From positions 24,461,666-24,525,665 of the forward strand of contig OX485807.1 in NCBI GenBank assembly GCA_950295325.1: a stretch of 64,000 nucleotides of DNA. Reading direction: 5' to 3'. The stretch is from Polytrichum commune. Lineage: Eukaryota > Streptophyta > Polytrichopsida > Polytrichales > Polytrichaceae. A program made the position numbers and the translations under genes. Shown piece by piece: positions 24,539 to 36,648 of the stretch (position 1 is its first letter; each line of letters begins with the position of its first letter). The notes under the pieces are model-generated. The model was not told where the DNA came from. It ran no database searches and saw only the letters and a program-made list of their open reading frames with translations.

Positions 24539-25714
24539 AGGTTAACAACTAGAAAAAATTTCATACTTGTCAGCTATTCTTCAATGTGATCCGAGCCTGC
24601 TAATTTCTTGAGATAATGTGCAGGAAAGAAGAGAATTCTCCGAAGCGCGAAGGTGCCAGGTGATATTACTAGTGCTTCAACGTTCAAACCCAAAGTATGC
24701 CTATCATTTCTCCACAAGATTTGGGGCTCCAGGAAATGCCGATTGCTACATAAAGTCTTCAAGGTTGGGGAGGTAAAGCTGGTTCACCTGTAACCACCTT
24801 TCCCAATTTCAGTAACCCTTCCTTTTTCTCAGTCCAATTCCCTTAAGTATGATCCATTTCCTGCACTGATTACATTGCAAGGATTGTGAAACAGTTCTTT
24901 CATGTGCAAATAATGCTGCGTGATGTTCAAATCTTGTTCTTATCAACGATTGCAACTTTCAGAACTGTATTGATATGCGAGGTCAAAGTAAGAAGAGCAC
25001 AAATTCTGGAAGACCATAGTTGCAACTTCTACTTTACTCTGCTCGAAAGCACCTATAACTGAGTTTTATTTGTGAAGCTGATGAAATGTGAGACTGTCCA
25101 GGTCAGTAATTGAGTATTATGGTACACTCAAGTAGTTTAGTTGAGCACAACCTAATCAATACTACATATTTCTCCTGTTGCCATTCATGCCTTGAACTCA
25201 ACAAGACCCTCTGAAAAGGGGTTATCTATAGAGAGTACAATGAGCTTTTTTTTGCTTCTCAAAAAACCTAGGGTTTTTAGATCCTGAACTTTGATGTCCC
25301 TTTAGACATCTACATGTCACCAACAGCTAAGATTTAAGTAAATATGGATAAAAGACTTGTCCAAAAAGAACAATGCATCCGAGAGTAATGTTTATGTTGT
25401 TCCCAGGGAATGCACTCTAGGCGCACCCTTAATTGGAGTGACTCGACATGGCGCTTGTAGGGGTGGACCTTGGTGTGACACCCAAGCCCTGCAAGATAGC
25501 ATTGTGGTGGCCACATGTGTGGAAGGTGACTAAGTGTATTTTGTGGGGGTGATCCGAAAGAGAGCCTCACAATGCCTCCTATACGCATGAATGTTCTTTT
25601 CGTTGCCTAAAATGAAGATTTTGTCTGATCTTGATGATTGAAGTACTATCAAAAAGGTGTTATTGAGGGTTTTCCAACAACTCAAGAAATATCATGATCA
25701 ATCAAGAGATGCAG
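24539..25714. other. spacer, nothing recognised
   Basis: AT-rich transition out of the CTGCAG-rich island. No convincing frame, RNA gene or element end was found. Confidence 0.4.
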
Positions 25715-26040
25715 CCTACAAAGCTTGTCAAAGTCTGTGGGAACATTAACCCCAAAAGTGGTACTTGGCCTCTAAACTTTCATGGTGAGGTGGGGGACAT
25801 GCACGGAGGACTTGAAACTTATATGAGGATGGAAGGGTAGTGAAGTCACGGGGTGTTGTCCCGAGACCTCACCCACTCCAGGAAGTAATGCGGTAGTCCC
25901 AATGGAACCTTTTGGCCACTTTAGCTACCCACACTAGTAAGAGCATGTCTTGAAATTCTAAGAAAGGGTGTTGAGGTTAGCAAGTGGTAATATTAGCTTG
26001 CGGGGAGCTGGAGGCATGTCCCTATTAGGACCATGAGTTA
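25715..26040 (-). repeat. dispersed repeat, reverse-oriented relative of 3855-4190
   Basis: Reverse complement of this stretch follows 3855-4190 through the blocks described there (for example ACTTTGACAAGCTTTGTAGGC against ACTTTGATGGACTTTGTAGGC). The copies are strongly diverged, and the ends are not defined. Confidence 0.5.
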
Positions 26041-29000
26041 GGGCAAGTCATGACTTTAATTTCCATTAGTACCGGGGTCCAAGGTGTATGAGGTTTATTG
26101 ATAGAAATTGAAGTAACTCGTGTGTGATCTTGTTGTGCAAAGTTAATGTCATTGCAAACCCATCGAGTCCCATTTGATCGCCGCCTTCAAACTAAGTGCG
26201 GCTTTGAGTTGCAACATGTGTTACCATAGCAAGGTTAGTAGACTTTGGCACTTGTCCAACCGGCTATGATGATGAAGACTAGGAAGAACAAAAAAGCCAC
26301 AAGTTCAAGCACGCAAGATGTTCCCATGAAGCACCTAGCCCTCACCAACAATTATGATGGTGGATGGGAAGTGGTTGAGGATTTGACAATGATTTAGCAC
26401 AAGGCCATGCTTGAGTCAGAGGAGGGTGATTCGCACCACAAGAGTGTGATGGATTCAAGAACCTGACTCCCACCCTTCCTTCCACCAGGGATAATCTTTG
26501 TTCCCACAAGTGCTCAATGAGCTCATGAACCTTATTTGAATTATTAAATGCTAATCCAATGCAAATTTTGGTCATTACTCCTCAAAAGGAGGGGGCGTGA
26601 TGCTAAATTTTTAGCATAGTCTAGTAATAATGAAAAGAATAGTGTAAATAAGTTATTTTTGGACTTCAAGTTTTAAACGACATGTGGAATGCATGACAAT
26701 AGTCTTGAAATTTAGGAAAGAAGAACTGAAAGAGGCCATAGTCTAATAGGAAAGGCCACACCTTTCTAGACCAAACATATGGTCATTGTGTACTTGGGTG
26801 GATTTTTCCATAGCAAGGGGATTGCAATATACTTTTGTGTAGTACCAAACCTTTGACAATTTGTAAAATTCACGAATTCACTTTCAAAAAGACATGAGAA
26901 TCTTAGTGTTGGGTGAGGGTTTCACCTTTAGATAGAAATTTTCTACTGTTTGGATTAATTGAAGTTTAGCCATGGTGTTTGTACTAGTTAGACAACTTCA
27001 TTGTATAAGTCTTGTGAGTGATTCACAATCTATTGAATGTCTTTGATTAAATTATGTGTTCTTGGAAGGAGTAAGGTATTGTTGATTGTTTGATACCTTG
27101 GACTTTGTCTTGTAGTGAAAGGTCATTGTGAGATTGATGTGCAGTCTATAATTTGTGTTGAGCCTAGATTGATATGAGCTCTCCTTACGTAGCAAGTGAA
27201 TTGCAAATTGAGTTGCTATCTTGCAAGCTAAAGCACGAAGGGGAGTGAATTGGTTGTAAGTTATTCAAGGATACAATTAAAGAACCTTATCTTTGGTTCT
27301 TGTGATCGGAGTGTACCTTAAGAATTGTGCGAATGTTTTACAAAGTCAATTGTTTGAATGAGCAAGTTTTTATTTTGCATGAAATGGTTGGAATCCTTCT
27401 CACAAATCTATAGAATGTGAGATGTGAGTGAGATTGAGAGAGAGAAATTAGTGAAGACAATGGTCTATGTTGCCTATGATATTTCAAGAGAATTAATGCA
27501 TTCAAAAGAGGTGCGTATAAATTTGTGATGCTTTTTGAAGAATCTGAGAGACTTATTGGTTGAATGAACCATATACTCGGCAGGGGGTGTGAATCTCCTG
27601 AAGAGATGAATTTGAGCAATGATTTTGAATGATAAGGTTGTAGATTATAGAAATCTCAATCTATTCATTGTTTGAATGTTTTACTTGAGGAGGAGACTCA
27701 AGTCGATAGGCTAAGGGATTTCACAATGGGTTTGCAAGTTGGAGAACTCAGGCCATTGTCTGCCTAAAAAACCTCAACAATGAATCACACCACCACAATA
27801 ACTAAACCCAATGAGACTGTGATTTTATCACTGGGAGTTATATTTAAATGGCCGAATTGATGAGTCAGGAAGGAAGAGGAACTGACAAATATACCTAGGA
27901 GGGTATCATTGTAGTAACTAAAATTGTATGTTATTTGGGCACTGAAAATACTGGCTAAGATAAAGAGTCACTTTGACAATCCATAGACTGACTTTGGGTA
28001 CTCAACAACCTTACCTTTCAATTGTCAACCTTCTAAAATAAGCAAAAGTAAAATCTATAGTATGCTGGAAGTAACTGTACATGTAAGGGGAAAACAAGTT
28101 TACACTAAGGCCAATTCAAAAGTGAAAAAAGATAAATTAAGGTAAGTAAGTTACCAGTGTTATGGGATTACGTTATTTCATCTTTGATTATAGTTGATTA
28201 TTATGGATTGCACAATCATGAATGTAAAGGCTAAATCAAATAACCAGTCCTTGGTTTCTTAACATGATATGTGGTACTGATCTGTAGTCATAGTAAAAGG
28301 ACATTTGGTTACTCTAGAAAATATCAAGTAAGAGATAATGGTCAGACAACATAATTAAAATAATAATTAATTAAAGAATTTGGACACCGTGTAAGGGTGA
28401 CTACACTGCATCTTCAAATTACATTAAAATGATTTGATTAACTTGAGATCATTGACTACATCAAAGTGCCATTGGCTTTGGTAAAGACATTAAATTGAGA
28501 TATTGCATGCAAAAAAAATTGATGATAGATGTGCCTATGCATGCGTACCACGCAAGGTTCAATAAAAATGAACTCATTGCCAAATTATTGATTGGGTAAA
28601 TAAAGTGAGTATGAGTGATGGTTATAAATGCATATATTATTGTTGAAAGATATTGAAGTCTTTATCCCCATAAATCACCTATACAATTGTCAAAGAAAAT
28701 CTTGAATAATATGAAGTGATTATAAGTTAATCCTAACTAAGCTTATCCGAGACACCTTGATATTAACTAGAAAATCACCTTTTAAGTCTAGTTCCCTTGT
28801 TGTTTTCATGGGTTCTTTTTAGCCAAAACCTAAAGGCTAGGGGGTTTGATCATAATTGTGCCACTGGATTTGTTCACAAGTGGAAGGCAAGTGGAAGGCA
28901 AATGACAACTTCTTCAATGTTGGTGATGTAGAATATGAGAGTCGGAAGTTAAGTATGCAAACTTAAGGAGCATGCTTTGACATTGTGGGTGGGTGGATAA

Positions 29001-29783
29001 AAAGATGGAGAGGGTGGACTTGTTACTTGGCCTGAATTCAAACCGCTTTCTGTTGATCAATTCACCCTTAAGTATGCTATTATTTAGGGTTATAATTCAC
29101 CCAAATATCACCATGTTCAACACTCATTCATCAACTTACAAATCGGTAGTCTTCGAAATTCATAGATAAAACCAACTTGCTCAATTAATGTAAATTCACC
29201 CTTACGTAACCTAGGGTTACAGTTCCATTTTGTCAAGACTGGTCTTTTGTGGTTTCTTGTTTAGGGTTTACAAAATAAGGGAAGCAAAGAGCAGAGAGCG
29301 GAGTCATGGAAGCAAAGATCTCAAACATGCGCACAACAACATGCTCTTGAATTTTATCAAAGAAGCAAGGCTTCCATGCTCACATTGTCGCTCACAATGG
29401 ATTCTCCTCTCCCTTGGCCATTTTCCCACCTCTCCCTTGGAGTTGAAAGTAAGCAACTTGGCCATTGTTTATAGTTGCTTACTAGGATACTGTAGCTGAT
29501 TTGAATAGGTGTACCATGTTAAAATTTCAGTGGGTAGATTTTTGTGATTTCTAGTGTCAGTGACTGGATATGTGCATGTTGCATGCTGGTCCGAGAATTT
29601 TTGTGGTGAGGCTTAGAGCAAATTCAAGAGTATCGGTTGTTAATTCTGCTTCAGTCTCAGTTTCCTTTGGTGATCTAGAGATTAGTGGAACAAACTTGAA
29701 AACAAGGATGCAAGCCCTGCTTGTACCACATGCCAGTAGGATCCTTGTAAAGCTTGACATTTGAATAAGCGTTAGTTTGGGAA
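26041..29783. other. spacer with possible retroelement debris, no gene recognised
   Basis: A purine run (AAAAGGAGGGGGCG, 26583-26596) directly followed by TGATGCTAAAT could be a polypurine tract and LTR start of an old LTR element, but no second LTR and no coding domain were found. The rest (27-29.7 kb) is AT-rich with short meaningless frames. Confidence 0.3.
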
Positions 29784-30475
29784 TATTTTTCTTCTTCCAG
29801 AATGTAGTGTCTGAAGCCTTGAATCCAATTTCATCACGATGCAGTGAATAGGTATTCCACCTTGGATTCCAAGGTTTTGTAGTTCAAATTGTTTTTCTTC
29901 TTCCAGAATACAGTAATCTCCCGCTCCAGTACGCATTTTGAACCGGACTTGTTGGTGCGCACTTAGCTGGTAGGTGCGTACTTTACTCATATTGTTTCTA
30001 GACCCTGTGATGCAATGGGAACGGATGAAACCTGAGGCAACCCACTTGACCAAAATCCAACCTATCGAGACATTGGCTGAATATGAAAGTGCTACCGACT
30101 TCAAAGGCTTTGAAGCTCTACACAGTATCGTCCTCAACATCGACGGCCACTTGCTTTGCTATGATGTTCAAACGGAAGCTACATAGATGTATGATGAATT
30201 GTGACGATTGTTTGTGACGTTTCAGCGGAACATTAACAAATTGACATCGAATGTCAAGCGGATAAAAAATGCATGCATTCGCGACAAATGACTTTGCATA
30301 ACATGCTCAAACAATAAAGTATGAACCCTCATTTTTGTCAAAAAAACTGCGCACTTAACCGGGATGCGTACTTAAGCGGGAGATTACTGTATAGTGTCTG
30401 AAGTCTTGAATCCAATTTCATCACGATGCAGTGAATAGGTATTCCACCTTGGATTCCAGGGTTTTGTAGTTCAAA
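29784..30475 (+). repeat. tandem duplication of about 105 bp, second unit split by a pogo-like element
   Basis: Unit 1 (29784-29890) and unit 2 (29891-29910 continued at 30390-30475) share TTTTTCTTCTTCCAGAAT, TAGTGTCTGAAG and GGTATTCCACCTTGGATTCC in the same order, with few differences. The inserted element (29911-30389) interrupts unit 2 exactly after the bases equivalent to CCAGAAT in unit 1. Confidence 0.8.
29911..30389 (+). mobile_element. pogo/Tigger-like DNA element (internally reduced)
   Basis: The terminal inverted repeats match at 23 of 25 positions and begin CAGTAATCTCCCGCT, the CAGT start usual for the pogo group of Tc1-mariner elements. A TA dinucleotide lies on each side (29909-29910 and 30390-30391), the expected TSD. 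Sub-terminal repeats (GTGCGCACTTA, GTGCGTACTT, GTACGCA) may be transposase binding sites. At 479 bp it is too short for a whole transposase. A 70-codon frame (29974-30186) contains FEALHSIVLNIDGHLLCYDV, which faintly resembles the C-terminal tail of pogo/CENP-B-type transposases, so it may be a deletion derivative that kept the 3' coding end. That protein assignment is tentative; the element structure is firm. Confidence 0.8.
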
Positions 30476-31169
30476 ATCAATCCTAACAGCATGATGGAGA
30501 AGAAATGGGAGAGGAGCCGATGTTTGAGTTTTCTTTGATGATGTTTTCAAAATTGATGTGGAACATCACCCAAAGTTTTCAAAAGATAATTGAATAGAAT
30601 CTGTGTGACACAAGACTAGACCCTACATCTGCAAACTCGTAAGTAGTTTTTTGATTGGGCTTATTTTTCTTATTGTATTTTCATTCATGTTATACTCCTT
30701 TTTTTTGTTTTTTTTTTTCATGCAGTTGTAGTTATATGGTTTTGTAGAGGTATGTATGAATCATGTCTTTTTGTTGTCATGCGTTTTTGCACCACTTTTC
30801 CAATGTGTATACTTTTGTCTTTATTAATTTTATATTATAAGGAATATAAAATACCAAAAAATAAAATAACATTGGAAATATAGCTAATGGTAGGGTGGAA
30901 TAAAATCCATCATTTTGAAGAATTGAGTAACTACAGGGAGTTTTTAAATCATGCCCCCAAGTACTTCACTATCTCATAGCTTTTCTATATACGTGCGTCA
31001 AATCTTTGTTTAGGGGAGTTATGTATCTAATATTTTCTTTTTCTAATAACTTAAGTTTTTCTATTTCTACTTTGTCTCATTATCTTGCACCCTTTGGTAG
31101 TATGAACTTAATTTTTTCCATTTACCCTTGACACTATGTTGATTCAAAATGCCTCTTACGTGTTGTTAA
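30476..31169. other. AT-rich spacer
   Basis: T-rich runs and no frame of note. Confidence 0.4.
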
Positions 31170-31680
31170 AATCATTGTAAGTGTGGTGTTTTAAGCCACC
31201 CTTTATCGACAAGCTTTAGTAACATAAATCAACCCATTAACATAAGACATGGTTGCCTAATGTTATTGATTTTTTCAATAAAGGGTGGAATACAGTAATG
31301 ACAAGGGAATGAGACACCAAACCATGACAAAGATACAACATGCTGAACAAGAACACTACTAAACAGTATAATAACACAATTGAGCACTACAAGAACACTA
31401 CTAAATGCTAAAGAGTTGAAGCTATGAGTGAAAAAAACCTTGTGACCCTCTACAAGTTTGTATCATCCTAAACACAACACCTTATATGTATCTCTACTAA
31501 AAAAAATATAACATGACATTATAAGGTACTATAGAGTATTTATATTGTAATGTATGAATAAAAGTGATGCTATGCTACATCAAACATTTCTCAAAAAAAA
31601 TGCTTACACAAATAAAGAGCACCGTATATTAGGTCTCACCTTATTCTGATACTTTGCTAGTGAAGTACCCAAGATTATGC
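31170..31680 (-). repeat. dispersed repeat, uninterrupted copy A
   Basis: The reverse complement of this stretch matches 36520-36648 continued at 37930-38340. Landmarks include TCACTAGCAAA, TAGCATCA-TT-TATTCA, ATAATGTCATG, GAGGGTCACAAGGTTTTT, TTTAGTAGT and CATGTCTTATGTTAATGGGTT. It carries an internal palindrome-like segment bounded by CACCCTTTAT and ATAAAGGGTG (31198-31287). Copy A lacks the LINE that splits copy B, so it shows the pre-insertion arrangement. Non-coding. Confidence 0.75.
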
Positions 31681-31769
31681 AGTGGAGGTAAATAGCCCTC
31701 GCACAAATGGCCCTCAGTTGCACCTGATGCAAAAAATCCTAAAAAGCTACCCGAGCATACGGTATGCTA

Positions 31770-33500
31770 AGAACAACCGGTTCGACTAAGGAGTGGAAAG
31801 GAAAGTTCTTCATTTATTAAGAATAAGTACCCTCATTTGTACATTTAAAATCTTTTTGATCGACTTGGGGGAGCCAAGTATTGGATCAACCTTAAGTCAA
31901 GCTATTATCAAATATGCTTTGCACAAGAGGACATCCCTAAAACAATTTGTAGGACTCGATATGGGTCCTAAGAATAATGTTTTGATGTTGTCCAGGTTGT
32001 GTAATGTGCCATCCACATTCACAACCTTATTGAACAACATCTTTTGAAACGGAGCAGACAAAATTGTGGTCATCTACATTGATGAAATTTGAGTGTACTT
32101 CAAGACAAGTGAGGAGCATGCCAACACTTGGAGCGGGTCTTTCAAAAGTTAAGGGAGCATAAGCTTTATGCAAATGGGGATAAGTGTAAGTTCCCACAAT
32201 CCAAGATAGTGTTCTTGGATCATATCATGACTTGTAGCAAAGTGAGACCATACGATTACAAGGTAGAGATGAGACAACATGTCTTTGAGGTATTTTGAAG
32301 GTCACATGGTTTCACACCCAAGAAATGAAGGTGGACATTTGTTTTGACTTCATTTGACATCGAGTTGGTTTTCCAATCGGGCCATGACAATGTGGTGATT
32401 GATGCTTTGAGCCGAAGGGAAGAACATGCTCCTAAGGGTGATCTACCACGAAGAAACAAGAGTGGAGAGGAAAATCTAGGTTGGATACAGGGGCGACAAA
32501 GAAGCGGACATCATTCTAGGAAAGGTTGGAAATGGCTCCTACCACTGGGCTTTGATTAGGTATCAACAAAATTCAGGTTTATCCGTCCAAAGGGACATTA
32601 ATGTTGACATTGCTCAAAGGGGAACATGACAACCCCTTGGCAAGTTATAAAAGCATGAAATGAACCCTTGCCGCTATGACGGAGAGGTATTATTGGCCAA
32701 ACATGAAATAAAACACCTACAACACTGGCAAAACTTGTGTGGCATGCCAACAACATTGAGCCTCGTAGTTGAAGTGGGTGGGATTGTTGAGGTTGTTGCT
32801 AAGTCCAATCTCAATCCAAACCAATGTTGAGTAAGTATGTCCATGGACCTCATGACATTGATACAGGAATCCGGTGGATTCAATGCCATGTACATAGTCC
32901 TAGATAGGTTTACCAAAAGGGCTCACTTTGCATCAACATAAGATGCGGCGAGAGTGCAAGAAACCGCAAGGTTTTGTTTCCAATTGGTGATTAAGCAACA
33001 ATATTTAGCTAATGAGTTATGTTTATGGGCCTAACAAAAAATTTGAGAATAAAGACTCCAGATGCCGAAATCCCATTGCTTCGCACTGAAGTTGAAGTCT
33101 GAGCAGTTGAACGCAACTCAATAACCAAGTATTGTTATGCGTGACAAACTTTCAAAGGATATTGTGTCAAATGGAGACCGGAAGTTCACAAGTTTTGGAA
33201 GCCAATTTGGAAGAAAATGGGAATGGAGCTCAAATGAGCACCGGATTTAGACCGAAAACGATGGCCAAACAAAATGGGTGAAATTAGTGTTAAAGCAATA
33301 TTTGAGGAAGTATGTGGGTGCATAACAATGAGACTGGGTCAAATGGTTGGGTTTGGCGGAGTTTATCTACAATATCACTAAACATTATGTAACCAATGAG
33401 TCGTTCTTTATGGTGGCTCAAGGGCGGAAGCCTTTAACTCTTATTTGAGGGCCGCCATTGTTACACAACGGATCGCCTTCGAATTATAAGTTCATGTTGC
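31770..33500 (+). mobile_element. Ty3/Gypsy retrotransposon fossil, pol fragment
   Basis: Translated pieces follow pol order of the Ty3/Gypsy group. Reverse transcriptase lies at about 31790-32270 (LFDRLGGAKYWINLKSSYYQ; a region equivalent to FGLCNAPSTF; a VVIYIDE catalytic box). The end of the RNase H part lies at about 32350-32420 (FQSGHDNVVIDALSR). The integrase zinc region (RYYWPNMK) is near 32688 and integrase core-like pieces run to about 33450. No gag, protease or LTRs were found nearby. It is broken, with numerous interruptions, and appears old. The 5' and 3' limits are approximate. Confidence 0.8.
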
Positions 33501-34089
33501 AACAAATACCATCATTAGATAATCAGCCTGGCACATTTGTGCCAATAATAAGCAATTTGCCAAAAGTTGGTCCGGCACTTTAGAATGATAATTTGGGAAT
33601 CCCGACATTTTTTATAAATTTTATTCAATTCGGCTTGCTCACCAATACCAATCAGAATGTTGTACGTGTTTACAATGCACATTCATAAGATTTGGGATAA
33701 AAACCCTCCGTTTAATACAAGTAGAGTGGGATTAATGTTCACAATCCATGTGGGATGTGTAAACTTGAGAGATCACACCAAGGTGTTCCCCTTCAATATG
33801 TATTTGTTTGTACCTTTGTATAACAACTTTAAATCAATAGATATTTGTTGGAGGTGGTATAATGTTTGATAGTCTAAGTTCTCTTAATTGAACAACTCCT
33901 AAAAATAAATGTCTTCCTTGCATGATCAAGCTTGGAAAACTTGTTCATAGTTCATATTTAATCTCCAAACCTCCTACACATCTTGGAAAAGCTTGCTCAA
34001 ATTTGTTCATATCTATTGAATTACAACCTCAAATCACAAAACTCTTGTTGGAGGTGGTATTGCATATGATTGTGTTAGTTTTTCTAGTT

Positions 34090-34125
<36 letters not shown>

Positions 34126-36519
34126 AAAAATAAAAAATCTTTGCACACTCAAGCTCCAAAAATCATTTATAACACATTCTCCCTTCAAACCTCCTCACCT
34201 ATTTGAAAATTCTTGCTAAAATTTGTTCATTTCATTTGCATGAAATTTCAATTCGTAAATTTTAATTTATAGGTGGTACTTTATTTGATTTTCCAACTTT
34301 ATGTAGACTAAGTTCTTAGTACATAGCCCAAGTTTTTAGTATGTAGTCTTGCAACTTCATGCTAACCCATATTCTTTGCCATGGGTTTAAGATGATGTTG
34401 AATATAATGTAAAGCCTTTCTCAACTTAGAATTATACCATATTTTGGCAATTGTGTAGTTTTAAATTAAATAGATTCCATAAAAATGTGTCTATATTTTT
34501 CAAAATGATTTAGAATTAATTTGTGCCGGATTGTTTTCCAACTATGGAATATTGCTAGAAATGAAGTTCTTCTTCATATGTAGGGTTAGTATGTGTTGTT
34601 TTGAGTTCTGAAAATGCAATATCCCCATCAACTTCATGGAAAATAAAAAATTAACATTCTAGCCATGAGTGGATTTTGGACATGTAGATGTAGGCTATAT
34701 GTGACATCTAAATTAAGGTGTGTAAAAGAAAATGAAGGGCGTGGTTTACTCCTTTGAGGATGTGGAGGAAAAAGACCTCAGCTTCATATTAACAATCTAG
34801 GAGAAAGGTATATGATAAAAGACCTTCTCTCATTATATAAAGAGTTGGGATTTAAGATAGAGTCCCTTATTATGATCAATAGGCTTAAGGAAGAGCAAAG
34901 ACCTTTGTATTTTTACTTTCTTGAATACAAGAGCTTCAAGCTCAATGTCCTTATATAACGTTCAAATTGAGGGTACCAAGTAATTGAATGGAGATGATTT
35001 AGTCTAAGACGTGAGTGCACATGTGAAGAGGACTCACATACTTGGAAGCAATTGATTATCCTTGCAAGGATAGAAACTACATTTTGAAAGGCTAAGTGAT
35101 GTTAAATGCTTGAGAGGTTTACATGCAAAACAAAGAGCTCACATGTGTGATGAGGAATTTTGGAGTGTGAGGTGCTATCAATTGTGTGTGGAAGGACTTA
35201 CAATTGTGAAGAAATTGTTTTTATATGTGTATGGTAACATCAATTGCCTGAGGTGAGACTTAGGAACATGAAATGGTGATTTACATGTGTGAGTCTAAAT
35301 ATGAAAGGAGAGACTTAAAGCATATGAAAGGTGTTGCTTGTGGATAGAGGAAACACAAGTTAAGAGAATGAAAAGATTTATAATATTACTATTTACATTT
35401 TTCTTATCTTTAACTCACTTTCAACTGATTATATATGCATATCAAGCATTAAGTGATCAATGAGAATATGGTCGTATTCTAATTAAAATATAATATATTA
35501 TGATAAAACTAGCTCACTTACTTTTATAATACAATATAGACACACTACACACAAATACATATTCTTTATTATCATCATGATCCAATTTAAACAACACTTT
35601 GCTACTGCTTTTGGGCGTTTGACCAAAACAATTATGGTTTTCGTCAACCGGAGCACTTTTTCATATACTTGACCGTGCTTGCTCCCTCACATGTTCATAA
35701 AAGCAAGTTGCATGCTAAAAAGATATTAAACTTTTGATAAAGAGAATACGAGAAAGATATTTGGTGTTATCAACCATTGTCATTGCTGACATTATCTCAT
35801 AATATTCTCGCGAGAATTTTCTATAAAAAAAAATCTTAATTAGGAAGGGTTCAATTATTACTACTCAAAGCATTAAGTATGGGAAAAAATTAAGTACACA
35901 CACACACAAACAATATGACCTAGTCTTTCTTACATAATTTTGGGCAAGAACATGTTCGACCACCTACAATTTTAGATGTATTGGCCATCTACTCATAACT
36001 TATTGACATAACTAAAAAACCTTATGCAACATGACGTGTTTAATTGTATCCGCCCACAACCGATATGCCACGCTCTATTACAAAAACATAACAATGGGGT
36101 TCAATTCTTGGGACCTATTCTCCATCCATATGTGATTGTTGGCTTTTAATGTCCTTCTCCTTCTATCCAGCACACTCTAAATATGCTCAAAATTCCAACA
36201 CACAAGTTTGTTTGTAATGTCTACGTTGCGACCATAGTAAAAGAAAAAAGAAAGAAAAAGACAACTTCGATGTTGCCACTGGCATGAATTATGGTGTTGC
36301 CTCATTTTCGAGTTGGTCAAAGTCTATATGTAATCCCAAATGGCCATTACGAGAATTAGAGGGGGCCCAATGACTATTGCCTCCTTTTGAAAATGAACAC
36401 CTTGAACAAACACGGACATGCTGACTAGCACCTATCTCCCCAAAGGCAAGCCCTTAGGTTCCCACATGGTTAGTTGAAAATATATGGTTCACCTAGATAC
36501 CCCCAATATGATTCATCGG
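33501..36519. other. AT-rich spacer, no gene recognised
   Basis: Contains an (AAC)n microsatellite (34090-34123). No coding domain, RNA gene or element end was recognised; open frames stay below 95 codons, and the longest runs through the microsatellite. Confidence 0.45.
34090..34123. repeat. (AAC)n microsatellite
   Basis: About eleven perfect AAC units. Confidence 0.95.
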
Positions 36520-36648
36520 TGCCTCACTAGCAAAATGTTAGAAATCAGGTCATAACCAATACATGAAACTCTTTATTCTTGCAAGCAATTTTTTTGAAAA
36601 AATTCAATGTAAAATAGCATCAATTCTATTCACATGTTGCATTATAAA

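Noticed and set aside
26583-26610. Polypurine tract followed by TG, as at an LTR start
   Set aside because: No matching second LTR, primer-binding site or pol domain was found nearby; kept only as a remark.
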